Assembly: GCA_037043235.1 (NCBI GenBank)
Contig: JAWRVZ010000038.1
Span: forward strand, 1,489,501-1,553,500
DNA from: Rhodeus uyekii
Lineage: Eukaryota; Chordata; Actinopteri; Cypriniformes; Acheilognathidae
Reading direction: 5' to 3'
DNA: 64,000 nt
Below are positions 34,216 through 43,336 of the stretch, piece by piece (the first letter of the stretch is position 1; the number at the start of each line of letters is the position of its first letter). Both the position numbers and the translations under genes were made by a program. A model generated the notes under the pieces. The model did no database searches, was not told where the DNA came from, and worked only from the letters and a program-made list of their open reading frames with translations.

Positions 34216-35144
34216 GGTGATTGATTGTGCATTAATACGTCTCTCTGACTGTTTCTCTAAAAGATGCCTCCCTTTGTCTTGGTTATTATCTCCTGCCCAT
34301 CCCATCCGTACACTAACTTAACTCCAGCAGGCGAGGAATATCGATTATGAGAGTATCATGACCACTGCAACAGCATTACACTTTCAGGAAGACTGATTGG
34401 TTTGTTCCCATCCCTTACTGAGCTCGGCATATAATGTTTCAACGATGCATCCTTTATCAGTTATTATTATTGGACAGCAGTTCGGCATTTTACTCTTCTT
34501 CAATTTCAGTCTGCTATACATATACTTGAGAACGGTATGACCAGCCTGTCAAGACACACACCATTTTCCTTCATCCCATCCATCCGTCTGTCCGTCTTGT
34601 CTACGCATCGATGCCACCGATCTCTTTCCTGACTTTGTCGTGTCTTCTCTTCATCTCACACTCCTCCCATATCGCTCATTTTTCAATATGTGTCAGTCAT
34701 TCTTTATCTCTGCCAGTGTCACACCTCTCCTTCTTGACACCACTCAGATGCCAGCCTGAAACATTGATTTCTTTTTTTTTTTTACCTCACACTCACACAC
34801 ACACACACACACACACACAGCAGAAGCGCATGGTGAACTTCTGAAGCACAGAGAAAAGTTTCCACTTTGGGTTCAAGTTGTTTTAGCTAAATGTAAAATT
34901 ATGTTTCAGTTCGTTTGACGTTTACTTTCAGGATTAATGTCATATGGGACATTTTTTATCTTTCGGATAAGGCAGTATAGGGTTTGAGCAGTATAGCACT
35001 TGTCCCACTATATCACCACTTGTGGCTGAAACATACATTTCAAGTTGCTTTTTGAGTTGTTTTTTATATCAGTTGGGATGTATACTTTGGGTTGCCAGAT
35101 CTGTCTAGCTACACCAAGTCTATGGTAACTTATATCAAGAATAC
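34216..35144. other. Unassigned, pyrimidine-rich with CA microsatellite at 34793-34819
   Basis: A C/T-rich stretch (34560-34780) leads into a CA run. The 77-codon frame over it is composition-driven. Nothing else recognised. Confidence 0.35.
34793..34819. repeat. CA dinucleotide microsatellite
   Basis: Uninterrupted CA run preceded by ACTCACACTC. Confidence 0.9.
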
Positions 35145-35523
35145 AGTAATCCCTCGCCACCTCGCGGGTTCAAGTTTCACGGTCTCAGTGCATCGCGAAT
35201 TTTTCACAAATATTTATCGAAAAATAAAAATGAAAAAATATCCATATCTGCTGCTGTATTGCGGAAAGCAGTGTTGTTTTATCGTGATGCGCGAGAGAAA
35301 CGGTTTCCCAGGATGCCAGACAAAGAGAGAAACTCTCTCAGAGGCTTTGTACACACTCGCAGCACTCAGACAAGACATATGATTGGTTCCCGGCGTGAGA
35401 TCGACAAATGAGAGCACGAGTGGATGTAACCCGTGAGCTGATTGGCTGGTCCTACTTTGCGGATTTTCACCTATCGCGGGGGGGTTCCGGTCCACATTAA
35501 CCGCAATAAACGAGGGATCACTG
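35145..35523. mobile_element. Tigger-like MITE (CAGTAATCCCTCG family)
   Basis: The left end CAGTAATCCCTCGCCACCTC and the reverse complement of the right end (CAGTGATCCCTCGTTTATTG) share the first 13 bases with one mismatch. TA precedes the element; the right flank is TG, a mutated TA. A second copy is at 54695-55047 in the same orientation, sharing GTGATGCGCGAGAGAAA, GGTTTCCCAGGATGCCAGAC and GAGAGCACGAGTGGATG. Frames inside (96 and 104 codons) are not genes. CpG-rich compared with its surroundings. Confidence 0.8.
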
Positions 35524-36572
35524 TGCAAACATTATGTACTGCTTTAAAAAAAGAATTAACTACAAAAATATTGTATTTCATGTATCTTCCAACTCATTTG
35601 CATCATTTACATCAGTTTCCATACAAGCTAATTTGCAGACTGGTTGTGATAATTATTAATGTTATCAGGGCAATGAGCCAACCACAGGGGTGATTTGTAT
35701 TTCGCTAATATCCACTCTGTTGGTGATCATTTGGTAAATAAAAATAGATCTGGCTGAAATATTTATACTTGGTACAACATCTCTTCAAGATATTTTTGAA
35801 TCTGACTGTAAAAATAATCTGATTCAGAGGTTTATGAGACAATTCTTCTTCTTTTTTCTAGATTATTTAAGATCTACACCATCTCTCTCAGTGGGAAAGA
35901 AATTTAATTTGGATCAAGCTCAAGTGGATAATTTTTTACACTCAGGTGCTCACATGACTTATTTATTTATTTTTCCCAATTGTGCTTTAGCTCGGATTAC
36001 AATCGGATTATTAGGCTGCATGTAAGCGATTCTCATGGGATCAGATGAGCTCAAAGCAGATGTTCCTTCCTACTGATACTTTCCTTCTGCTTAAATGTAA
36101 CTTTATAGAACTAAGTGCTTTACACCCTATTCGACCTTATATTACATAATATTTGTTTTGTTTTTGTTCTGTTGATTATTTTCTCATTCAAATTTTGTGG
36201 GAAGGCACGGTCTTCCTCATTCCTTGGAGAAAATGCCACACGCACTCCTTTCAAGCTCTGCTTATCCCACAGAGCACCCCTAAAGCTCAAAGCCAAGGAA
36301 CCGTAAAACAACACGCAAGTCCCACAAGACCGCAATACAAAACCAAACCCCTCTTGCCAGTGCTGCCTCTTCCCAGATTCACCCATTAAACAGATTTAAA
36401 GAGAAAAACAAGAGAGAATGTGTGGAACCGAGTGTATGCAAATGTACCCTAAAACACAATAAAATCAACACTGAGCCTATATCCACGTCAATACTCTAGT
36501 CATTATTCTAAATAATTTGCTCCTGAATACATTCTGCTACAACTAGAAACACATTGCAGCTTTAAATGTGTT
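35524..36572. other. Unassigned sequence
   Basis: AT-rich with short frames only. A balanced block at 36190-36390 has frames of about 80 codons on both strands without domains. Confidence 0.35.
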
Positions 36573-36665
36573 GTCTTTAAAGGCATAGTTCAACCAAAAT
36601 CAATGTAATAAAGTTACAAAGTTGCAACTTGCATGAAGTTCATCGCAGCAACTCATAATGTAAGT
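36573..36665 (+). repeat. AGTTCACCC-type MITE fragment
   Basis: TTTAAAGGCATAGTTCAACC followed by AAAATCAATG is the family end. The rest is diverged. Confidence 0.45.
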
Positions 36666-36672
36666 CAGTAGT

Positions 36673-37310
36673 GTGTATGGCCCTCACGTGCCAAAGTCAA
36701 GTCTGGGGAACGTGAGGGCCCAGATAATGTTATCTGTGAGGCCAGGCATTATCACGCACCAGGAGGAACTCGGGGCCCACTGCACCAGCATAAGTTCTGA
36801 CAGTGGGTCCGAGGATTTCATCCTGGCTCCTAACAGCAATAAAGGAACCATTGGCAAACATTACCGACCCACAGCCAAACTGTTCATACTGGATAATGTT
36901 GCACGCATAACGGTCCCCACTGCATCTCCAGACTCTTTCACGTCTGTCACATGTGTTCAGTGTGAATCTGCTCTCATCCGTGAAGAGAACGGGGCGCCGA
37001 TGGCGGACTTGAATTCTGGTGTTCTGGTTGAATTCTGACAGTTGGTCAGAAACATGCATACTGCTGAAGGCCACCCTGGAGGAGCAGGACTGCTTGTGCA
37101 AACCTGATTGGGTTGCAGGTACTGCCTCATGCTACAGACAGTGACAAGGACCCTAACAGAACACAGAACTAAAGACGAATCAATCAGGAAGAACAAGGAG
37201 AGAACAACTGTCTATGGCCATCAACTGCAAAATCCTTCCCTTTTCGGAGGTTGTCTTGTGTTGCCACTCCAATGCACTTGTTGTCCCTTTCATTTGCACT
37301 AAAGCAGAGT
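36673..37310 (-). pseudogene. Tc1-like transposase remnant lacking the third catalytic residue
   Basis: On the minus strand a frame (36730-37101) encodes the core of a DDE transposase. RPVLFTDESRFTLNTC carries the first catalytic aspartate (codon at 36976-36978). RERVWRCSGDRY and GSVMFANG follow. RDNAWPHR carries the second aspartate (36751-36753). A stop comes immediately after HR, and the sequence jumps to a distal part of the element, so the third acidic residue of the DD34E triad is deleted. The upstream DNA-binding region is disrupted; 37090-37310 only shows the non-coding and N-terminal remains. Related to the fossil at 4588-5150. Confidence 0.88.
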
Positions 37311-37374
37311 CATAGCCAATACTGTCTATGGCACTTCATCTTTTATAAGATGAGATTTTGTCCAAATGATGGAA

Positions 37375-38335
37375 AATACTGAGCGTCTAAATAGCTACAT
37401 GACTAAATACAGAGCACTGGTCAACGACTTTGTATAGTGGTAAGGAGTGAACCATCTAAATGCAACTAAAACAAAGGAGTTGGTAATTGATTTCAGAAGG
37501 AAAAAGTTGGTAATTAATTTCAGAAAGAAAAAAGACCATCCCTCGCCTGTTTCTATTCACGGAAGAGACGCTGAGATAGTGGACTCATATCTGCATCTGG
37601 GGATTCACACAGATGACAGACTTGACTGGACAAAGACTACAGAGGGGATCTATAATAAAGGCCAGAGCCGACTCTACTTTTTGAGAAAACTCAGGTCCTT
37701 CAATGTGTGTAGCAAGATGATTCACATGTTCTCTCAGTCTGTAGTCACTAGCCCCCTATTTTACACTGTAGTGTGTTGGGGTACTGGGATTAAAGCTGGA
37801 GATGCCAAAAGGCTGAATAAAGCAGGCATAAAGAAGGCAAACTTTGTCACTGGAGTGGATCTGGACATGCTTGAGGTTGTTGTAGAGGGGAGAATAATGT
37901 CCACACTGCTGACCATCATGAACAATACCTAATACCACGACATGGTTGCTGGAATGAGAAGTACATTCAGCAACTGATGGATCCAGCCCAGATGCAACAG
38001 GAGGAAATGTATCCCTTCTGCTCTGAGACTTTACAACTCATCTATCTTGTGCCGAGGAATCATTAACTCATTAAATCATTAATAATCATTAACTACCTAG
38101 GGAGTAAGGCCCCTCCACCCATCTCATAGCTGTACTTAATGCAGTTAATTATGAGACATAAAATGTGCAGTAATTACAGTTTTTATTGTTTGACTGGACT
38201 TTACTTATATGCCATGCTATTTTGTGTTTCTCAATGTCAAACATAGATTGAGTTTGTGTCTTGCTGCTAATACACTTAAATTTCCCATATGGGTTTAATA
38301 AAGTACTTATTACTTACTACTACCAGCACTATCTA
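37375..38335 (+). pseudogene. L2-type non-LTR retrotransposon, 3-prime end with reverse transcriptase tail
   Basis: The frame 37447-37932 encodes the C-terminal part of a LINE reverse transcriptase and following domain. NATKTKELVIDFRR, SYLHLGIHTDDRLDW, KGQSRLYFLRKLRSF and TVVCWGTGIKAGDAKRLNKA are typical of the L2/Maui group of fish LINEs. It ends prematurely at LLTIMNNT; further remains (RSTFSN, LRLYNSSILC) follow out of frame. The 3-prime non-coding region ends in CCCATATGGGTTTAATAAAG, the usual L2 end. Upstream TAG codons (VNDFV stop W stop) show it was already dead. A 27-bp tandem duplication (37478-37531) repeats LVIDFRRKK as LVINFRKKK. Confidence 0.88.
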
Positions 38336-39479
38336 CAATAAACTTTATTGTAATATTATTTAAAATTACAATATTATTCTGTAAGTTGATGAAAATATTA
38401 TGCAATGCACTTACTGTCTCACATGCGACTATTCTAAAGGATGGACAAAACACTATTTGAGCTTGATTTTGATAAAATGATAATAATAAATAATATAATA
38501 ATATAATAAATCATGCAAGTGTCTAACCATATGTAAAGCCACAATATCAACTCTTAAAACAGTCTTTAATTAACACATAATTTAAACGCCTTTAAAATTG
38601 CTGATTCCTGAGTTTTGGAGATACGAGGATCCCGCGGGATAGCAGCAATATCTTTCTATTAAGTTGAAGGAACTGTACACAAAAACAAAAATACACCATG
38701 AGCAGCGGCATTCGATTCATGAGCAAATGATATATAATAGCATACACACAGGCACCTATACATACATATATTCACACACATGTACATTCCATAGAAGAAT
38801 TCTATAATGTGGGTGAATAGGTTCAGATTTGATTTCGTGTTGGCCTCAAACATAAACAAGACAAACAGAGGCATTATGTTCTTTACTCAAGGCCACAGTG
38901 TATCTTATGATTGCCATGTGGACTGACCTTGATTACAGGGACCATCCCCTTGTGATTATGGGTGAGGAACACAGAATCTGTAATTAAAGAGCTCCAAAGA
39001 TTCAGACTTGAAATAAGGTTTGTGCCACCCACACATAGGTTGTGAGTTATTTTCACAGTGATATTCACACTTGTGAGTGGGGCAAGTATATTTTTAATAC
39101 TGGAGAGTATGTTTGATATGTGTGTGGTCTCTGAAGTATTCTGTTATTGAGGGTTTGAAACATGTGGTTGTAGAGTCAAACTTAGATCCTAAAGCAGCCC
39201 TAAAGTGCAGGTTTGGTGCTTTCTAACAGCTACTCAAACCTAACCAACCCTGGAGAAAAAGGTTAGTGGGTCAGTGTCTGGCTACATGGTGACAAATGAA
39301 AAAAAAGAAAAAAGAAAGTGCCACAAGGGCAAGATTTAATCACAAGCGTATTTTTACTGTATATTTTGAAAGTTCAATAAATACAGTCAAGTTCAATTCA
39401 AATGGTTCTTTAAGTGGATGTGAAATGAATAACATTAAAAAGGTGGAGATGAAACATTTAAACATTTGGGCATTTGATA
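38336..39479. other. Unassigned AT-rich sequence
   Basis: Includes an AT-rich inverted repeat around 38345-38390 (TTGTAATATTATTT with AAATTACAATATT). Frames are short. Nothing recognised. Confidence 0.35.
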
Positions 39480-39573
39480 TTAAAGGAATATATCACCCCA
39501 AAAAAACAACATAATTTTATAATCATTTACTAATTTTATTTCAAAAAGACTTTTCTGCTGTGGAACACACAAT
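39480..39573 (+). repeat. AGTTCACCC-type MITE, piece left of the LTR insertion
   Basis: TTAAAGGAATATATCACCCC, TAATCATTTACTAATTTTAT and TTTCTGCTGTGGAACACACA follow the family order. The LTR element then interrupts it, and the sequence after the second LTR (ACAATGAGATGTTAGG) continues it. ACAAT (39569-39573) is the target duplication. Confidence 0.6.
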
Positions 39574-39853
39574 TGTCAGGGATGAGCTGGCGTGCGATGC
39601 GGAAGGATACAAGGAGACACGGAGTTCAAAACAGAAAACACTTTAATAAAGAAATCAAAAGAGCACACGGGGGTGCAAAACTCAGAACAGGGCATCCACA
39701 CGCTATACACATGAAACGTCAACGATAGACAAAGACATGGGGCACATGATGGAATAAATAGGTAGGATAATTATAAACAGGTGGTATAGATTACAAGGGT
39801 GGCTACGGGAACACGGGAGGGACACACAGGAGGAATGTGACATGACTGTTACA
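39574..39853 (-). repeat. 3-prime LTR of the non-autonomous element
   Basis: On the minus strand it starts TGTAACAGTCATGTCACATT and ends CAGCTCATCCCTGACA. It contains TATA-like TTTATAATTATCC and TATTTATTCC upstream of a GTCTATCGTT word, and an ATTAAA signal towards the end. Confidence 0.95.
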
Positions 39854-39965
39854 GTAGCTCCCCCTCCCGGAAGGCGCGACCTCGCGCCTAAACTGACCAT
39901 CAGCGGAGGGAGGGGGACCAGGGACAGGACATGGCAACAATAAACAATGCAAGTCCATACTGTAA
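39854..39965 (-). other. 3-prime untranslated region and polypurine tract
   Basis: Between the stop codon and the LTR, the minus strand holds GGGAGGGGGAGCTAC immediately before TGTAACAG. This is the position and composition of a plus-strand primer (polypurine tract) of LTR elements. Confidence 0.75.
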
Positions 39966-41222
39966 TTAGAAAGTCCAGGGAGGTGCAGGCGGAATCAGGG
40001 GCCAGGCAGAGGGAGGTGTCCAGGGAGGTGCAGGCGGGATACGGAACCAGGCCGCAGAATCCGTCCCGGGTGGAGCCGACGGACCGAGGATCCCAAACGA
40101 CACCGCTGGACTCGGAGGCCGAGGCGGATCCGCAGCCACGAGCGTCTGAGGTGGAGCCAGGGAGACTGAGGACTGAGTCGAAACCGGAGCGACCGAGGAC
40201 GAAGGTGTAAGCGGGGGGAGGGAGGAGCCAGGCGACGCCGAAGGTGGAGACAAGGCGACGCCTGACCAAGGTGGAGCCGGCAGGACGAGGGAGCCCGGTG
40301 GAGGCTCAAGGACGAGGGAGCCTGGTGGAGCCGAGGGAGGGAGGAGTGAAGGAGGAGCCGAAGTGCCGATGGGCCAAGGTGGAGTGACGGGCACCGAGGT
40401 AGGAGGTGGAATCCAGACACCCTCAGCGCCTTCCGGTGACTGTGGCCTTTCGACGCATAGTGGCTCCCAGGTGTTAGCGGGAGCCAGTGATGGGGTGCGG
40501 GGCACAGGCAGAGGAGGTGCTGAATACTGGCTGGGTAGAGGCGGTGGGAGAGGGAGGCTGGGTGGGAATTCAGGCGGCTCGGGCCAAGGGAGGTCGGGGA
40601 GGTCCAGGTCGGTCAGTGGTTCAGGCCAGGGGAGATCCATTTCCAGGTCGGTCGGCGGTTCAGGCCAGGGGAGGTCCATTTCTAGGTCGGTCGGCGGTTC
40701 AGTAGCGGCCGCGGGACACAGTTCAGTAGCGGCCGCGGGCTGGGAGCACAGTTCAATGGCCGAGGCGCTCGGGAGCGCTGGCGGGGCCGCGGCGCTCGGG
40801 AGCCATGTTGTTTGCGCGGCGCTCGGGAGCCCTGTTGTTTGCGCGGCGCTCGGGAGCCATGTTGTTTGCGCGGCGCTCGGGAGCCATGTTGTTTGCGCGG
40901 CGCTCGGGAGCCATGTTGTTTGCGCGGCGCTCGGGAGCCATGTTGTTTGCGCGGCGCTCGGGAGCCATGTTGTTGCCGCGGCGCTCGGGAGCCATGTTGT
41001 TGCCGCGGCGCTCGGGAGCCATGTTGTTTGCGCGGCGCTCGGGAGCCATGTTGTTGCCGCGGCGCTCGGGAGCCATGTTGTTGCCGCGGCGCTCGGGAGC
41101 CATGTTGTTGCCGCGGCGCTCGGGAGCCATGTTGTTGCCGTGGCGCTCGGGAGCCATGTTGTTGCCGCGGCGCTCGGGAGCCATGACGTTGCCGCGGCGC
41201 TCGGGAACGCGGAGAAATCCAT
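39966..41222 (-). CDS. Proline-rich repeat protein of the non-autonomous LTR element
   Basis: A 418-codon frame starts at ATG 41222 (context TTGATGGATTTCTCC; the preceding TTG is not needed) and ends at TAA 39966-39968. The N-terminus MDFSAFPSAA is followed by 15 units of a 9-residue repeat, WLPSAAATT or WLPSAAQTT, to about residue 140. Next is an acidic tryptophan-proline section with PPTDLEMDLPWPE twice and a variant, and then about 200 residues very rich in Pro, Ser and Leu with APPG, PPAPPW and PPSAPPG motifs. No catalytic domain, zinc knuckle, signal peptide or membrane segment is seen. It occupies the place of gag and could be a degenerate gag-like product. Alternatively, the openness may result from GC-rich, stop-poor sequence: the other strand is also open for 323 codons (40363-41334). 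Confidence 0.5.
   Translation of the reverse strand: MDFSAFPSAAATSWLPSAAATTWLPSATATTWLPSAAATTWLPSAAATTWLPSAAATTWLPSAAQTTWLPSAAATTWLPSAAATTWLPSAAQTTWLPSAAQTTWLPSAAQTTWLPSAAQTTWLPSAAQTTGLPSAAQTTWLPSAAAPPALPSASAIELCSQPAAATELCPAAATEPPTDLEMDLPWPEPPTDLEMDLPWPEPLTDLDLPDLPWPEPPEFPPSLPLPPPLPSQYSAPPLPVPRTPSLAPANTWEPLCVERPQSPEGAEGVWIPPPTSVPVTPPWPIGTSAPPSLLPPSAPPGSLVLEPPPGSLVLPAPPWSGVALSPPSASPGSSLPPLTPSSSVAPVSTQSSVSLAPPQTLVAADPPRPPSPAVSFGILGPSAPPGTDSAAWFRIPPAPPWTPPSAWPLIPPAPPWTF
40803..41207. repeat. 27-bp minisatellite, 15 units
   Basis: Units start with CCATGTTG at exact 27-base steps. Two main subtypes differ at the TTTGCGCG versus TTGCCGCG segment and alternate in blocks, giving Gln or Ala in the encoded repeat; single units carry CCCTG, CCATGACG or CCGTGG variants. 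The unit has no stop in several frames of either strand, so long frames appear on both strands. There are no spacers, so it is not a CRISPR array. Confidence 0.95.
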
Positions 41223-41239
41223 CAAGAAAGTTGTTTGGG

Positions 41240-41261
41240 TAACTAACCCGGTCTATCGTTC
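41240..41261 (-). promoter_or_regulatory. Putative self-complementary primer-binding site
   Basis: Reading the minus strand, the leader immediately after the 5-prime LTR is GAACGATAGACCGGGTTAG. It does not begin with TGG, the complement of tRNA CCA ends. Ten bases, AACGATAGAC, are the exact reverse complement of GTCTATCGTT inside each LTR (41409-41418 and 39721-39730), which lies just downstream of the TATA-like motifs, near the expected RNA 5-prime end. Elements of the Tf1/sushi group prime reverse transcription with their own RNA 5-prime end in this way. The function here is inferred. Confidence 0.5.
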
Positions 41262-41541
41262 TGTCAGGGATGAGCTGGCGTGCGATGCGGAAGGATACAA
41301 GGAGACACGGAGTTCAAAACAGAAAACACTTTAATAAAGAAATCAAAAGAGCACACGGGGGTGCAAAACTCAGAACAGGGCATCCACACGCTATACACAT
41401 GAAACGTCAACGATAGACAAAGACATGGGGCACATGATGGAATAAATAGGTAGGATAATTATAAACAGGTGGTATAGATTACAAGGGTGGCTACGGGAAC
41501 ACGGGAGGGACACACAGGAGGAATGTGACATGACTGTTACA
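41262..41541 (-). repeat. 5-prime LTR of the non-autonomous element
   Basis: Matches the other LTR over its whole length by eye. It supplies the presumed promoter (TATA-like TTTATAATTATCC about 80 bases from its start on the minus strand). Confidence 0.95.
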
Positions 41542-41644
41542 ACAATGAGATGTTAGGTAAAAAGTCTGTGCTTCTGTTTTCGAAACACGGATGGTTTCTA
41601 GCAAGCTTCAAAAGAGCGTCATAAAAGTACCTCATTTGACTATA

Positions 41645-42748
41645 CAGTAATACCTCGAGATACAAGCGTCTCTACATATGAGTATTCCAAGATGCGAGCA
41701 AGCCTTCGGGAAGATTTTGTTTCTAGATGCGAGTAAATATTCGAGATGCGTACTGACGCTGATGCCGAGGCATGTTCGCTTCACGTGTTCACTGACTTCT
41801 GTACGCATCGCCCGCGAGTAGATTTTCTCTCTATTTTGTTCATTATTCTTCATAATAGCGATGAGTTGTAAGAAAGTGAGTGGTAAGGATGGTAGTGAGA
41901 AAAAGAAACACATGATGACCATGGAAATGAAGCATGAAATTGTGGATAAATATAAGCGCGGTGCCAGCATAAGTGATCTAACACGCAGGAGCATCAGGAG
42001 GAACTGTGGACTGAGGAGTTGATCGAGCTGCAGACGATGGATCATACGCAGGTGTTGCAAGAGCTCAGCAGTGGCGAGGAGGAGGATGAACCAGAGGGTA
42101 TAACTTTTCTACAAGTGAAATTAAGGAAGTGATAGCTATGTGGCAGGTTTTTGATTTCATTGAAAAGAAACAAACCGATAAATTGTCTACTGGTCGTGCT
42201 TTGGTGCTTTTGACGACACGCGCCTTACTTATTTTTAAAGGGAGACAGAAACAATTCTCCCTCGATTAGTATTTTGTTAAAAGGTTTGCGTGAAGTGAAA
42301 ATGAGGGTAGTCAGGCGAAAAAGGGAAGAAAACAAATAGAAAAAAGCAAAACAATAATATAAAATAGAAAAGTAAAAAAAAAAAAGTAAGCTAAATTCAG
42401 TTTTGTTAATTTAAGTTTACGTAAGTTATGTAGTGTTCGTGTAAGGTAAGATACGGAATCAAGTGTCTGTGTACCAACCACCCCTCCCTCCTCCTCACCT
42501 GCCGCTATCGTATGTAAAAACTTATAATTAAAACCACATTTTATTTGATATCACACAAATCCTTGTACTGTATACATGTACTATAATTGTGTGCGTCTAT
42601 ACCAATAAAAAACTTTTTTTTTTCCCATTGTTACAGATTAATTTGTTTTCTACTATTTCTAATGGGAAAACATGATTCTAGATACGAGCAATTCGAGTTA
42701 CGAGCTCTGCCCTGGAATGGATTATGTTCGTATCTCGAGGTATTACTG
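41645..42748 (+). mobile_element. Tigger-like transposon with core-deleted transposase
   Basis: The left end CAGTAATACCTCGAGATACA and the reverse complement of the right end (CAGTAATACCTCGAGATACG) are almost identical, and TA flanks both. On the plus strand from ATG 41871 a frame reads MSCKKVSGKDGSEKKKH, then EMKHEIVDKYKRGASISDLT. This is the start of the CENP-B-type helix-turn-helix of Tigger transposases. It joins directly, near 41985, to a C-terminal piece (ELWTEELIELQ, VLQELSSGEEEDEPEG) and, after a frameshift, EIKEVIAMWQVFDFIEKK. The whole DDE catalytic core is missing. Non-functional protein; mobilisation would need a relative. Confidence 0.88.
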
Positions 42749-43239
42749 TATTTCACATTTTTACATCTTGTTTGCATCAAAACAATTTTTGTTTTGTTTT
42801 ACAAAATAAAGACAATCACATGAAAATAAGATATTGGTTGCACAGTAATTGTTCTATTTTGGATGAACTACAGCTGTAATGGCCGAGTTTGACTATAAAA
42901 AAGACAGATTTGTGATGAAGAGAAAGTCTACCATTTCTGTGGAGGAGATCGTTATCATTTTACCACAGAGACATCCAGCACACACACATCTTCCGTAACG
43001 GACACATATTTTAGCACTTTACAATACAGCTTCCAGACAGCAGATAAGGGCTGTGAAGTGAAGGAGAGAAATCTGAATGTGAAAAAACTCATGTAAAAGA
43101 GATGGCAAGGACGAAAGAGAATAGAAGAGAAAGGCATTTGTGTGAAGGTAAGGCGGAGATGTTGGACAGGCACGGTGCAGTGAGTATCTCTGCAGACCTG
43201 AACAGAATTCACACGGAACAAAAAAGCTCAGGAAGCCAT
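42749..43239. other. Unassigned; possible splice donor at 43148
   Basis: A short plus frame from ATG 43102 (MARTKENRRERHLCE) runs into GAAG|GTAAGG, a good donor consensus at 43148. No promoter, acceptor or homology supports an exon. Nothing else recognised. Confidence 0.2.
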
Positions 43240-43246
43240 GCACACG

Positions 43247-43312
<66 letters not shown>

Positions 43313-43336
43313 CACACAGACACGCACACAGACACC
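43240..43336. repeat. CA dinucleotide microsatellite with CACAGACACG variants
   Basis: CA run, then CACAGACACG-type repeats. The Thr-His and Val-Cys repeat frames over it are artefacts. Confidence 0.95.

Larger units (their letters stand above)
39574..41541 (-). mobile_element. Complete non-autonomous LTR retrotransposon, minus orientation
   Basis: Two 280-bp direct repeats that look identical base for base (39574-39853 and 41262-41541) have TG...CA ends and are flanked by the exact 5-bp duplication ACAAT (39569-39573 and 41542-41546). On the minus strand the order is 5-prime LTR, untranslated leader, a single 418-codon frame, a polypurine tract GGGAGGGGGAGCT directly before the 3-prime LTR, then the 3-prime LTR. 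No gag zinc knuckle, protease, reverse transcriptase, RNase H or integrase is visible, so proteins must come from another element. Identical LTRs mean a recent insertion. The leader start GAACGATAGACC is not a TGG-type tRNA primer site; see the primer-site entry. Confidence 0.93.

Noticed and set aside
40803..41207. CRISPR-like regular repeat array
   Set aside because: Units are contiguous with no spacers, the context is an LTR element and the genome is eukaryotic.
40363..41334. Plus-strand frame of 323 codons and shorter frames over the 27-bp array
   Set aside because: They are shadows of the minus-strand LTR element. The polypurine tract, primer-site position and LTR signals all set the minus strand as coding.
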